This document shows positions 1-5,322 of a DNA stretch of 6,920 nucleotides, piece by piece. The notes below the pieces were generated by a model, which was given only the letters and a program-made list of their open reading frames with translations, was not told the DNA's origin and did not search any database. A program made the position numbers and the translations under genes. The stretch is from Deltaproteobacteria bacterium UBA2385. Its GTDB lineage: Bacteria; Myxococcota_A; UBA796; UBA2385. Position 1 is the stretch's first letter; each line of letters begins with the position of its first letter. The stretch spans positions 35,029-41,948 of the forward strand of contig DDSR01000121.1 of the NCBI GenBank assembly GCA_002343455.1, given 5' to 3'.

Positions 1-1178
1 CCCATGCCGCCGCCGATGCAGAGGGTGACGAGGCCGGTGGCCAGGTCGCGCTCCTCCAGCTCGTCGAGGACGGTGCCGAGCAGCATGGCGCCGGTGGCGC
101 CCAGGGGGTGGCCGAGCGCGATGGCGCCGCCGTTGACGTTGACCTTGTCGGGGTCGACGCCGAGCTGGGCCATCCAGTCCAGGGGCACGACGGCGAAGGC
201 CTCGTTGACCTCGAAGAGGTCGATGTCGGAGATCGACATCCCGGCGCGGGCCAGGGCCCTGCGGGTGGCGGGCACGGGGCCGGTCAGCATGATGATCGGC
301 TCCTCGCCGCAGACGGCGAAGCTGCGGATGCGGGCGCGGGGGCGGAGGCCGAGCTCCTGGCCCTTCTCCTTGCTGCCGAGCAGCAGGGCCGCGGCCCCGT
401 CGACGATGCCCGAGCTGTTGCCGGCGGTGTGCACATGCTGGATGCGGTCGACCTGCGGGTAGCGGCGACGGACGAGGCCGTCGAGCTGGAACTGGCGGCC
501 CATGACCTCGAAGCTGGCGGGCAGGGCGGCCAGCTTCTCGGCCCGGGTGTCGGGGCGGGGCAGCTCGTCGCGGTCGAGCAGCAGGCTGCCGTCCTCGCCC
601 ACGACCGGGATCAGCGAGCGGCGGAAGGCGCCGCGGGCCTGGGCGGCGGCGGCGCGGCGCTGGCTCTGCAGGGCGAAGGCGTCGACGGTCGGGCGGTCGA
701 TCCCGCGCAGGGTGGCGATCAGATCGGCGGAGATGCCCTGGGGGACGCTGCCGACGCTCCACTGGGTGCGGGCGTCCCAGATGGCGCCGCCGTCGCTGCC
801 CATGGTCACCCGGGACATGCCCTCGACCCCGCCGGCGACGACGAGGTCGTGCATGCCCGACATGATCTGGGCGGCGGCGGTGTTGACCGCTTCCAGGCCG
901 GAGCCGCAGAAGCGGTTCAGGGTGAGGCCGGGGGCGTCGAAGTCCCAGCCGGCCTGCAGCGCGGCGAAGCGGGCGATGCAGGCCCCTTGCTCGCCGGTCT
1001 GGGTGACGCAGCCCATGACGACGTCGTCGACCTGGGCGGTGTCCAGACCGGAGCGCTCGGCCAGGGCGGTGAGCGTGCCGGCGAGCAGGTCGATCGGGCG
1101 CAAGGTGTGCAGCGCGCCGTCGGCCTTGCCCCGGCCGCGGGGGGTTCGGATCGTGTCGTAGACAAAGGCTTCCGGCAT
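1..1178 (-). CDS. Thiolase (acetyl-CoA C-acyltransferase), C-terminus cut by window edge
   Basis: Type II thiolase: CoA-dependent cleavage of 3-ketoacyl-CoA, or the reverse condensation of two acyl-CoAs, in the cytoplasm. The reverse complement from the ATG at 1178 reads [15 protein letters not shown], a typical thiolase N-terminus, and stays open for 392 codons to the window edge. Catalytic residues are present: nucleophilic Cys91 in NRFCGSG, NEAF at 325-328, His357 in [15 protein letters not shown], and Cys387 in CIGGGMG. Family members usually end about ten residues after this last motif, so nearly the whole protein is here. [11 protein letters not shown] (147-157), [12 protein letters not shown] (252-263) and IMLTGP (296-301) recall the FadA/FadI-type thiolases that often pair with a 3-hydroxyacyl-CoA dehydrogenase; any such partner would lie outside the window. 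Ribosome binding site is weak (GCGAGA just upstream). Chain-length specificity cannot be read from the sequence. The fold is very secure, the exact substrate is not. Confidence 0.95.
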   Translation of the reverse strand, partial: MPEAFVYDTIRTPRGRGKADGALHTLRPIDLLAGTLTALAERSGLDTAQVDDVVMGCVTQTGEQGACIARFAALQAGWDFDAPGLTLNRFCGSGLEAVNTAAAQIMSGMHDLVVAGGVEGMSRVTMGSDGGAIWDARTQWSVGSVPQGISADLIATLRGIDRPTVDAFALQSQRRAAAAQARGAFRRSLIPVVGEDGSLLLDRDELPRPDTRAEKLAALPASFEVMGRQFQLDGLVRRRYPQVDRIQHVHTAGNSSGIVDGAAALLLGSKEKGQELGLRPRARIRSFAVCGEEPIIMLTGPVPATRRALARAGMSISDIDLFEVNEAFAVVPLDWMAQLGVDPDKVNVNGGAIALGHPLGATGAMLLGTVLDELEERDLATGLVTLCIGGGM

Positions 1179-1252
1179 GGATCTCGCCCGGGAGGGTGGG
1201 ATCCTGGCCTTATCGCGGCGACCCAGGGGGTGTGACTAGCTAGTGCCAGGCA
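1179..1252 (-). promoter_or_regulatory. Leader region of the thiolase gene
   Basis: These 74 bp separate the thiolase ATG from the stop codon of the upstream membrane-protein gene on the same strand. Read on the minus strand, a poor promoter-like pair is visible: TAGTCA, an 18-base spacer, then GATAAG. The upstream element would touch the 27-bp palindrome at 1235-1261, so a protein bound there could control thiolase transcription. The promoter assignment is a guess from spacing and weak similarity. The palindrome itself is certain. Confidence 0.3.
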
Positions 1253-1261
1253 CTAGCTAGT
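1235..1261. repeat. 27-bp near-perfect palindrome with four CTAG sites, possible operator
   Basis: The arms are ACTAGCTAGTGCC (1235-1247) and its exact reverse complement (1249-1261) around a single central A at 1248. Each arm contains the self-complementary 10-mer ACTAGCTAGT, so two small palindromes lie inside the large one with centres 17 bp apart. On the minus strand the TAG stop of the membrane-protein gene (1253-1255) lies inside the right arm. The element begins 57 bp upstream of the thiolase ATG. No T-run follows on either strand, which argues against a simple intrinsic terminator, although a 12-bp hairpin could form in RNA. The size and symmetry suit a site for a dimeric repressor such as a TetR-type regulator, which often controls acyl-CoA genes. 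No regulator gene is in the window, so that identity is inference. Confidence 0.6.
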
Positions 1262-1852
1262 GAGGCCGACGAGGCGGATGCCGGCGAGCGAGGCGAAGCG
1301 GCGGAGCACGAGCAGCTCCGGGGGGGAGAGGAGGCCGGCGGCGCCCAGCTCCTGCACGCCGGACCGGGTGAAGAGGCGGAGGCGGTGGCCGCCCGAGGCC
1401 CCGGGCTCGACGGCCAGGACCAGCTCGCCGCTGAGGCCGCCGGCCCGCACGTCGTGCTCGGACTCGCCCAACAGCAGCCAGGTCTCGCTGGCGCCGTGAG
1501 CCAGGAGGCTGCGGCGGGCCGAGCTGCGGCTGAGGACGAGGCTGGTCCACAGCAGGCAGAGGGCGGCGATCAACAGCAGGGCTGGCTCGGTCGGCAGCAG
1601 CAGGGCGAGGCCGGCGGGGAGCAGGATGCCCGCGGCGAGGAGGGGGAGCTGAAAGGGCCGAGCGGGCGCGCCGAGGACGAGCTCGACGCCGTCGCGGTAC
1701 TGGACCAGGCCGACGCGTGCTTCCGGGACGGCGGCCCGCGCGGGAGTCGCCGCGGTCGCGGGAAGGTCACGCAGCAGGCTGGCCTCGGGGAGCAGCAGGC
1801 TGGTCTCGGGGAGACGGAGGGTCAGGGTCGCGGGGGAGAGGGAGGTCATCAT
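1253..1852 (-). CDS. Small two-helix membrane protein of unknown function
   Basis: 199 aa, not recognised as a named family. Residues 1-60 are a polar, Pro/Ala-rich N-terminal segment containing a seven-residue duplication (LPETSLL, LPEASLL at about 15-28). Residues about 68-88 and 90-108 are two hydrophobic helices joined by a very short turn, a membrane hairpin placing both ends on the same side. The basic stretch SRSSARR (108-114) after helix two suggests both ends face the cytoplasm. The C-terminal 80 residues alternate hydrophobic strands (WLLLGE, GELVLAVE, HRLRLFTR) and end in a Leu-rich helix (PPELLVLRRFASLAG), possibly a small beta-rich domain of PH-like type; that is only an impression. 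The reading frame stays open upstream to 2659, but that part is antisense to the aldo/keto reductase. GGAG sits 3 bases before the ATG at 1852 and 6 before the ATG at 1849, so Met2 may be the true start. The stop lies in the palindrome. Confidence 0.72.
   Translation of the reverse strand: MMTSLSPATLTLRLPETSLLLPEASLLRDLPATAATPARAAVPEARVGLVQYRDGVELVLGAPARPFQLPLLAAGILLPAGLALLLPTEPALLLIAALCLLWTSLVLSRSSARRSLLAHGASETWLLLGESEHDVRAGGLSGELVLAVEPGASGGHRLRLFTRSGVQELGAAGLLSPPELLVLRRFASLAGIRLVGLTS
1771..1812 (-). repeat. 21-bp tandem duplication inside the membrane-protein gene
   Basis: Positions 1771-1791 and 1792-1812 are two copies of a 21-bp unit with a single mismatch (C at 1783, T at 1804). The unit is a multiple of three, so the frame is kept, and on the minus strand it encodes LPETSLL followed by LPEASLL. 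The near identity at DNA level suggests a fairly recent duplication by slippage. Confidence 0.85.
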
Positions 1853-1918
1853 CGGCTCCGGGTGGACACCCCCCGAGGGATTCCGGCTCGGTTTCTCCAC
1901 ACCGATTAAAACTCGCAG
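1853..1918. promoter_or_regulatory. Divergent promoter region, membrane protein / aldo-keto reductase
   Basis: This 66-bp gap is the only true divergent intergenic space in the window and must serve both flanking genes. Going left, GGAG lies just before the ATG at 1852. Going right, TTCCGG (1881-1886), a 17-base spacer and GATTAA (1904-1909) make a weak promoter candidate that would start transcription near 1916, almost at the reductase ATG. The short AT-rich patch (GATTAAAAC) stands out in very GC-rich surroundings. The promoter boxes are poor matches and are offered as inference. Confidence 0.35.
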
Positions 1919-2875
1919 ATGCTGCACCGACGTCTGCCCGGCACCGACCTGGACCTCTCCGTCATCGGCATGGGCTGCTGGACGATCGGCGGCCAGTACT
2001 GGGGCCCGACCGACGACACCGACAGCGTCGCCGCCGTGCGCGCCGCGGTCGAGCACGGCATCAGCTGGTTCGACACCGCCCCCCTCTATGGCAACGGCCA
2101 CGCCGACACGATCCTGGCGCGGGCCTTGGGCTCGCACATCCACAAGGTCGTGGTCGCCACCAAGGTCGGCGTGCGCCAGGACGGGGTCGGCCCCGAGGGC
2201 CAGGACGGCCACGCCCACAGCGATCTGCGCCCGGCGCACATCCTGGCCGACTGCGAGCAGAGCCTGCGGCGGCTGAAGGAGCCGCTGGACCTGCTCCAGG
2301 TCCACTGGCCTTGCGAGTGGGGCACCCCCCTGAGCGAGAGCGTCGGCGCCCTGGAGCGGCTGCGCGAGCGCGGCTGGATCCGCCACTGGGGCCTGTGCAA
2401 CTACGAGGCCGAGGATCTGCGCCTCGCCCGCAGCTTGGGACCGGTGGCCAGCCTCCAGACGCCCTACAGCCTGCTGCGCGGCGAGTTCGAGGCCGAGCTG
2501 CGCGCGGTCTGCCTGGAAGGGCCTGTTCCCCTCGGCGTCCTGGCCTACGAGGCCCTCTGCCGCGGCCTGCTCTCGGGCAAGTACCGCCAGCCTCCCCGCT
2601 TCGCCGAGGACGATATGCGCAGCTGGGACGAGCGCTTCGAAGGCGAGGCCTTCCTGCACGGCAACCGCCTCGCCCAGGATCTCGCCGCCATCGGCGCGCG
2701 CCTGGGGGTCAGCGCCAGCGCCGTCGCCTTGGGCTGGGTGGCCCGTCAGCCCGCCATCACGGCGGTCATCGCCGGGGCGCGCACCGCCGCCCAGGTCAAG
2801 GAGAACGCCCGCGCCGCCGCCCTGCTCGACAAGGAGAAGGTCTGGGAGGTGGTCGACAAGGTCCGGGGGCTCTGA
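1919..2875 (+). CDS. Aldo/keto reductase
   Basis: 318 aa, the usual length for a single-domain aldo/keto reductase. This TIM-barrel cytoplasmic enzyme reduces aldehydes or ketones with NAD(P)H, or works in reverse. The N-terminus (MLHRRLPGTDLDLSVIGMGC) matches the family pattern, which fixes the start. The catalytic tetrad is visible: Asp52 and Tyr57 (WFDTAPLYGNG), Lys82 (VVATKVG) and His129 (LQVHWP). QTPYSLL (180-186) and the C-terminal cofactor motif IAGARTAAQVKENARAA (285-301) are also typical. The motif with Arg288, Gln292 and Asn296 suits binding of NADP(H). The loop between Lys82 and His129 carries an unusual Gly/Asp/His-rich stretch (about 86-103). No Shine-Dalgarno sequence precedes the ATG (GATTAAAACTCGCAG), so the mRNA may be leaderless. 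It is convergent with the DUF3500 lipoprotein, with stops 6 bp apart and no room for a separate terminator. The natural substrate cannot be deduced. Confidence 0.95.
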   Translation: MLHRRLPGTDLDLSVIGMGCWTIGGQYWGPTDDTDSVAAVRAAVEHGISWFDTAPLYGNGHADTILARALGSHIHKVVVATKVGVRQDGVGPEGQDGHAHSDLRPAHILADCEQSLRRLKEPLDLLQVHWPCEWGTPLSESVGALERLRERGWIRHWGLCNYEAEDLRLARSLGPVASLQTPYSLLRGEFEAELRAVCLEGPVPLGVLAYEALCRGLLSGKYRQPPRFAEDDMRSWDERFEGEAFLHGNRLAQDLAAIGARLGVSASAVALGWVARQPAITAVIAGARTAAQVKENARAAALLDKEKVWEVVDKVRGL

Positions 2876-2881
2876 ACCAGC

Positions 2882-4069
2882 TCAGTGAGGGACGGCCTCG
2901 TAGTGCATGGAGAGCAGCTCGGCGCCGTAGTCGTCGTCGGGGTGGCGGTGCACGGCGTGGATGTGCGAGGCGCCGGCGAAGTGGTCGAGCTCGATGAAGA
3001 ACTCGGGCCCCTGGATCCGGTAGTAGAAGGCCTCGCCCTCGAAGGTGTCGCCGGCCCAGGCGAACCAGGTCTCGTCGAGATCGGCCTCGACCTGGACCAT
3101 CTGCAGGGCGGCGTGCGGCTCGGAGAGGTCCTCGATCCAGGCGGCCAGCAGCTCAAGCAGCAGGGCCTGCTGGTCGCCGTCGAGGGCGGAGGCGGGCAGG
3201 CCGAGGGGGAACTCGGGGATGCGGTCGTCGTTGCCCGCGCCGGCGAGCAGGTCGCGGGGCGCCTCCGCGGCGATGACGGCGTCCTCGAGCTGGCTCTCGC
3301 TGAGCGTGTCGAGGAAGGCGAAGGCGCGGTCGACCTCCAGGCCCATCGGCTCGGCGCCGGCGTAGGGCCCGTCCTCGATGATCTCGGGGTTGGTGCCCCA
3401 CAGGGTCGGCGTGATGATCATGTCGGGGCAGCGGGCGGTCAGGTTGACGGCGAGGTGGTGGGCGTCGAGCTGCCAGGCCCAGCCCCCGGTGGTGGTCGGC
3501 TCGCCGAAGAGGACGACGGTGGCGAAGTCGGGGCTGAGCATGTCGTCGCCGCTGTCCTCCCACCACTGCTCGACCTGGAAGTTGGCCTCGACCTGGTCCT
3601 GGCCCTGGCGGGAGAGGCCCGCGTCGACCATCGCCCGGGCGAGGAGGATCTGATCCTCGCTGAGGTCGAGGAAGGAGATGCCGTCGCGGGGGGCGACGGC
3701 CACGGGCAGGTTGGACCAGTCGCTGCGGGCCTCGTCGAAGAGGCCCTTGACGGCCATCGCCGCCTGGTCGCTGTCGAGCGAGTCGTAGAAGGCCCGGGTC
3801 GCCGCGGTGGCCGCCTCGCAGCGCAGCTGCCGCTCGTCGAGCTCGGTGCCCCCGTCTCCGGTTGTGCCGCCCCCGTCTCCGGTTGTGCCGCCCCCGTCGC
3901 CGGTGGTGCCGCCGTCTGCGGTGGTGCCGCCGTCGCCGGCGGTCCCCCCGTCTGCAGTGCTGCCGCCGTCCCCGGTGGTGCCGCCGTCCCCGGTGTCGTC
4001 CATGGGATCGGCCTTGCCGTCGCAGGCCAGCAGGGTGAGGGTGAGGGCGAGCAGGGGAGAGGATCGCAT
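2882..4069 (-). CDS. DUF3500-family lipoprotein with Thr/Gly/Asp repeat linker
   Basis: 395 aa. Residues 1-16 are a lipoprotein signal peptide ([16 protein letters not shown]) with lipobox LLAC and lipidated Cys16; Asp follows at +2. Residues about 26-74 are a low-complexity linker of TTGDGG-type units that would hold the domain away from the membrane. From about 80 onward the protein matches the DUF3500 pattern as I remember it: FGEP (188-191), [15 protein letters not shown] (197-211), WGTNPEII (224-231), FAWAG (336-340), [12 protein letters not shown] (349-360), [14 protein letters not shown] (369-382) and ELLSMHY (384-390). The family has no established function. The paired His204-His205 and the clustered His and Asp near the C-terminus could bind metal, but that is inference. 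GGAG lies 5 bases before the ATG, and an extended -10-like TGATATACG lies 23 bases upstream, inside mtnA. Frame stays open upstream but only as antisense of mtnA. The start codon overlaps the mtnA start. Confidence 0.9.
   Translation of the reverse strand: MRSSPLLALTLTLLACDGKADPMDDTGDGGTTGDGGSTADGGTAGDGGTTADGGTTGDGGGTTGDGGGTTGDGGTELDERQLRCEAATAATRAFYDSLDSDQAAMAVKGLFDEARSDWSNLPVAVAPRDGISFLDLSEDQILLARAMVDAGLSRQGQDQVEANFQVEQWWEDSGDDMLSPDFATVVLFGEPTTTGGWAWQLDAHHLAVNLTARCPDMIITPTLWGTNPEIIEDGPYAGAEPMGLEVDRAFAFLDTLSESQLEDAVIAAEAPRDLLAGAGNDDRIPEFPLGLPASALDGDQQALLLELLAAWIEDLSEPHAALQMVQVEADLDETWFAWAGDTFEGEAFYYRIQGPEFFIELDHFAGASHIHAVHRHPDDDYGAELLSMHYEAVPH
3848..3994 (-). repeat. Tandem repeat encoding the (T/S)(T/A)(G/A)DGG linker
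   Basis: About eight imperfect units of 18 or 21 bp encode variants of TTGDGG and TTGDGGG in the lipoprotein linker (residues about 26-74). Two units, 3851-3871 and 3872-3892, are identical over 21 bp, and the next (3893-3913) differs at two positions. All units are multiples of three, so gain or loss of copies keeps the frame. Near identity at the DNA level is a sign of recent expansion, and the copy number may vary between strains. Confidence 0.88.
4054..4063 (+). promoter_or_regulatory. Ribosome binding site of mtnA, inside the lipoprotein gene
   Basis: GGGGAGAGGA ends 4 bases before the ATG at 4068 and supports that start over upstream in-frame alternatives. It lies entirely within the opposite-strand signal-peptide codons of the lipoprotein. 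I could not find a convincing promoter for mtnA further upstream. Confidence 0.6.
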
Positions 4070-5087
4070 GGGCACTCCGAGAGGGAACAAATCGTATATC
4101 AGCCTGGGGCTGAAGTACCGCCGCGAGACCGGCGCCGCCGAGCTGCGCGTCCTCGACCAGCGCCTGCTGCCCGCCGAGGAGCGCTGGCTGTCGGCCGAGG
4201 ATCCTGCGCAGATGGGCCACCTGATCCAGGAGCTGGCGGTGCGAGGGGCGCCGATGATCGGCGTCTGCGCGGCCCTGTCCCTGGCCTGCGAGGCCAGCCG
4301 GGGTGCCAATGCCGAGCAGCTTCGAGCGAGCGCCCGAATGCTGCGGGAGGCCCGACCCACCGCGGTCAACCTCGCCTGGGCCGTCGACCGGCTGCTGGCT
4401 CTGCCGGTGGAGCGCTGGATCGAGGAGGCCGAGCGCATCGCCGCCGAGGACATCGCGCTCTGCGAGGGGATGGCCCGCAACGGCGCCGCCCTGGTTGCGC
4501 AAGGCGAGCGCGTCCTGACCCACTGCAACACCGGAGGCCTGGCCACCGTGGGCGTCGGCACGGCCCTGGGGGTGCTGCGTCGAGCCCATGAGCAGGGCAA
4601 GGCCATCTCCGTCTGGGTCGACGAGACCCGGCCCCTGCTGCAAGGCGGGCGGCTGACGGCCTGGGAGCTGGGACGGCTGGGCATCCCCTACCGGCTGGTG
4701 GTGGACAGCGCCGCCGGGATGCTGATGGCCCGGGGCGAGGTCGACCGGGTGCTGGTCGGCGCCGACCGCATCGCTTGCAACGGCGACGCCGCCAACAAGA
4801 TCGGGACCTACAGCCTGGCGGTGCTGGCCCGGCACCACGGCGTCCCCTTCCACATCGTCGCGCCGCGCAGCACGGTGGACCGCGCCTGCCCCGACGGCGC
4901 CGCCATCCCGATCGAGCAGCGCGCTCCGGACGAGGTCCGCGGGCCCTGGGCTCCCCCCGACGCGCCGGTGTACAATCCCGCCTTCGATACCACGCCCGCT
5001 GAGCTGATCACGAGCTGGATCCTCGACGACGCCGTGCTCTCCTCGCAGGACGTCGCCGAGGGTGCGCTCAGGACGATCGAACCTTGA
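4068..5087 (+). CDS. mtnA: S-methyl-5-thioribose-1-phosphate isomerase (MtnA)
   Basis: 339 aa, normal length for MtnA. It converts 5-methylthioribose-1-phosphate to 5-methylthioribulose-1-phosphate in the methionine salvage pathway, in the cytoplasm. Diagnostic motifs in order: LDQRLLP (29-35), VRGAPMIGV (58-66), [12 protein letters not shown] (96-107), [12 protein letters not shown] (151-162) with catalytic Cys153, [19 protein letters not shown] (183-201), [18 protein letters not shown] (231-248) with catalytic Asp232, and YNPAFDTTP (302-310). These separate it from the related eIF2B-like subunits. The ATG at 4068 has a good ribosome binding site (GGGGAGAGGA ending 4 bases upstream) and is the last usable start before the conserved LDQR. 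Earlier in-frame starts would run through the lipoprotein signal-peptide region. The ATG overlaps the lipoprotein ATG on the other strand. The C-terminal 20 bp overlap the convergent 75-aa gene. No other salvage gene is in the window. Confidence 0.95.
   Translation: MGTPRGNKSYISLGLKYRRETGAAELRVLDQRLLPAEERWLSAEDPAQMGHLIQELAVRGAPMIGVCAALSLACEASRGANAEQLRASARMLREARPTAVNLAWAVDRLLALPVERWIEEAERIAAEDIALCEGMARNGAALVAQGERVLTHCNTGGLATVGVGTALGVLRRAHEQGKAISVWVDETRPLLQGGRLTAWELGRLGIPYRLVVDSAAGMLMARGEVDRVLVGADRIACNGDAANKIGTYSLAVLARHHGVPFHIVAPRSTVDRACPDGAAIPIEQRAPDEVRGPWAPPDAPVYNPAFDTTPAELITSWILDDAVLSSQDVAEGALRTIEP
4074..4098 (-). promoter_or_regulatory. Ribosome binding site and possible extended -10 of the lipoprotein, inside mtnA
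   Basis: On the minus strand CGGAG lies 5 bases before the lipoprotein ATG (4069). Further upstream TATACG (4093-4098) preceded by TG-A resembles an extended -10 box; it would start transcription near 4086 and give a leader of roughly 17 nt. No good -35 box is visible. This short AT-rich patch falls in mtnA codons 9-11, where the MtnA family is not conserved. The ribosome binding site is convincing; the promoter is a suggestion. Confidence 0.4.
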
Positions 5088-5295
5088 GGACGCCTCCATC
5101 TGCGTCCAGGTCGATCTCACCGGTCAGGCCATGGCGCTTCGCGAGCTCACCCAAACACAGCACGAGCACGCGCCGTGCAGTCTCGGCGCGCGCCGCAGCG
5201 GCCGCCGCCTCCAGCTCGGTCGCCCGCGCCTCGGTGAGGCGGGTGAGCGCCACGACGTGCTCCTCGGGCAGAAGCTGGACGCGGTATTCGGTCAT
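5068..5295 (-). CDS. Hypothetical 75-aa protein, likely helical
   Basis: Not recognised. It begins [17 protein letters not shown], followed by an Ala/Glu/Arg-rich stretch (about 19-42) likely to form a long amphipathic helix or short coiled coil. It continues as a hydrophobic helix segment ([17 protein letters not shown]) and ends in a probable short beta hairpin ([17 protein letters not shown]). It has no signal peptide, so it is probably cytoplasmic. A strong ribosome binding site, GGAGG six bases before the ATG, supports a real gene. It starts 27 bp after the stop of the FG-GAP gene on the same strand, so the two are probably co-transcribed. Its last 20 bp overlap the end of mtnA in antisense. 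Helical character with a single Cys could suit a protein-protein adaptor, but nothing in the sequence proves a role. Confidence 0.72.
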   Translation of the reverse strand: MTEYRVQLLPEEHVVALTRLTEARATELEAAAAAARAETARRVLVLCLGELAKRHGLTGEIDLDADGGVLKVRSS

Positions 5296-5322
5296 CGGAT
5301 GCCTCCATGTACAGACGCGGCA

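Noticed and set aside
108..1235. Long plus-strand open frame of 375 codons
   Set aside because: It is antisense to the thiolase, whose minus-strand frame carries all catalytic motifs. The plus-frame translation is Gly/Ala/Asp/Val-rich low complexity, typical of shadows in high-GC DNA.
1235..1261. Intrinsic terminator
   Set aside because: A hairpin can form, but no run of T follows on either strand, so the regulatory-site reading is preferred, without excluding an RNA role.
1853..2659. Upstream part of a 468-codon minus frame continuing into the membrane-protein gene
   Set aside because: This part is antisense to the aldo/keto reductase and reads as low-complexity Ala/Gln/Val sequence. The good start with GGAG is at 1852/1849.
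3848..3994. CRISPR-like regular repeats
   Set aside because: Units are contiguous, with no unique spacers, and encode a protein linker in frame.
3807..4067. N-terminal extension of mtnA with repeated VVPPSP units
   Set aside because: It is the antisense reading of the lipoprotein linker repeat. MtnA proteins lack such an extension, and the ATG at 4068 has a good ribosome binding site.
3153..5120. 655-codon minus-strand open frame, and a 568-codon plus frame at 2885-4591
   Set aside because: Both cross mtnA and the lipoprotein gene in wrong frames and lack any recognisable domain; they turn into Arg/Pro/Gly-rich or Gly/Val/Ala-rich sequence. The MtnA and DUF3500 frames are clearly the coding ones.
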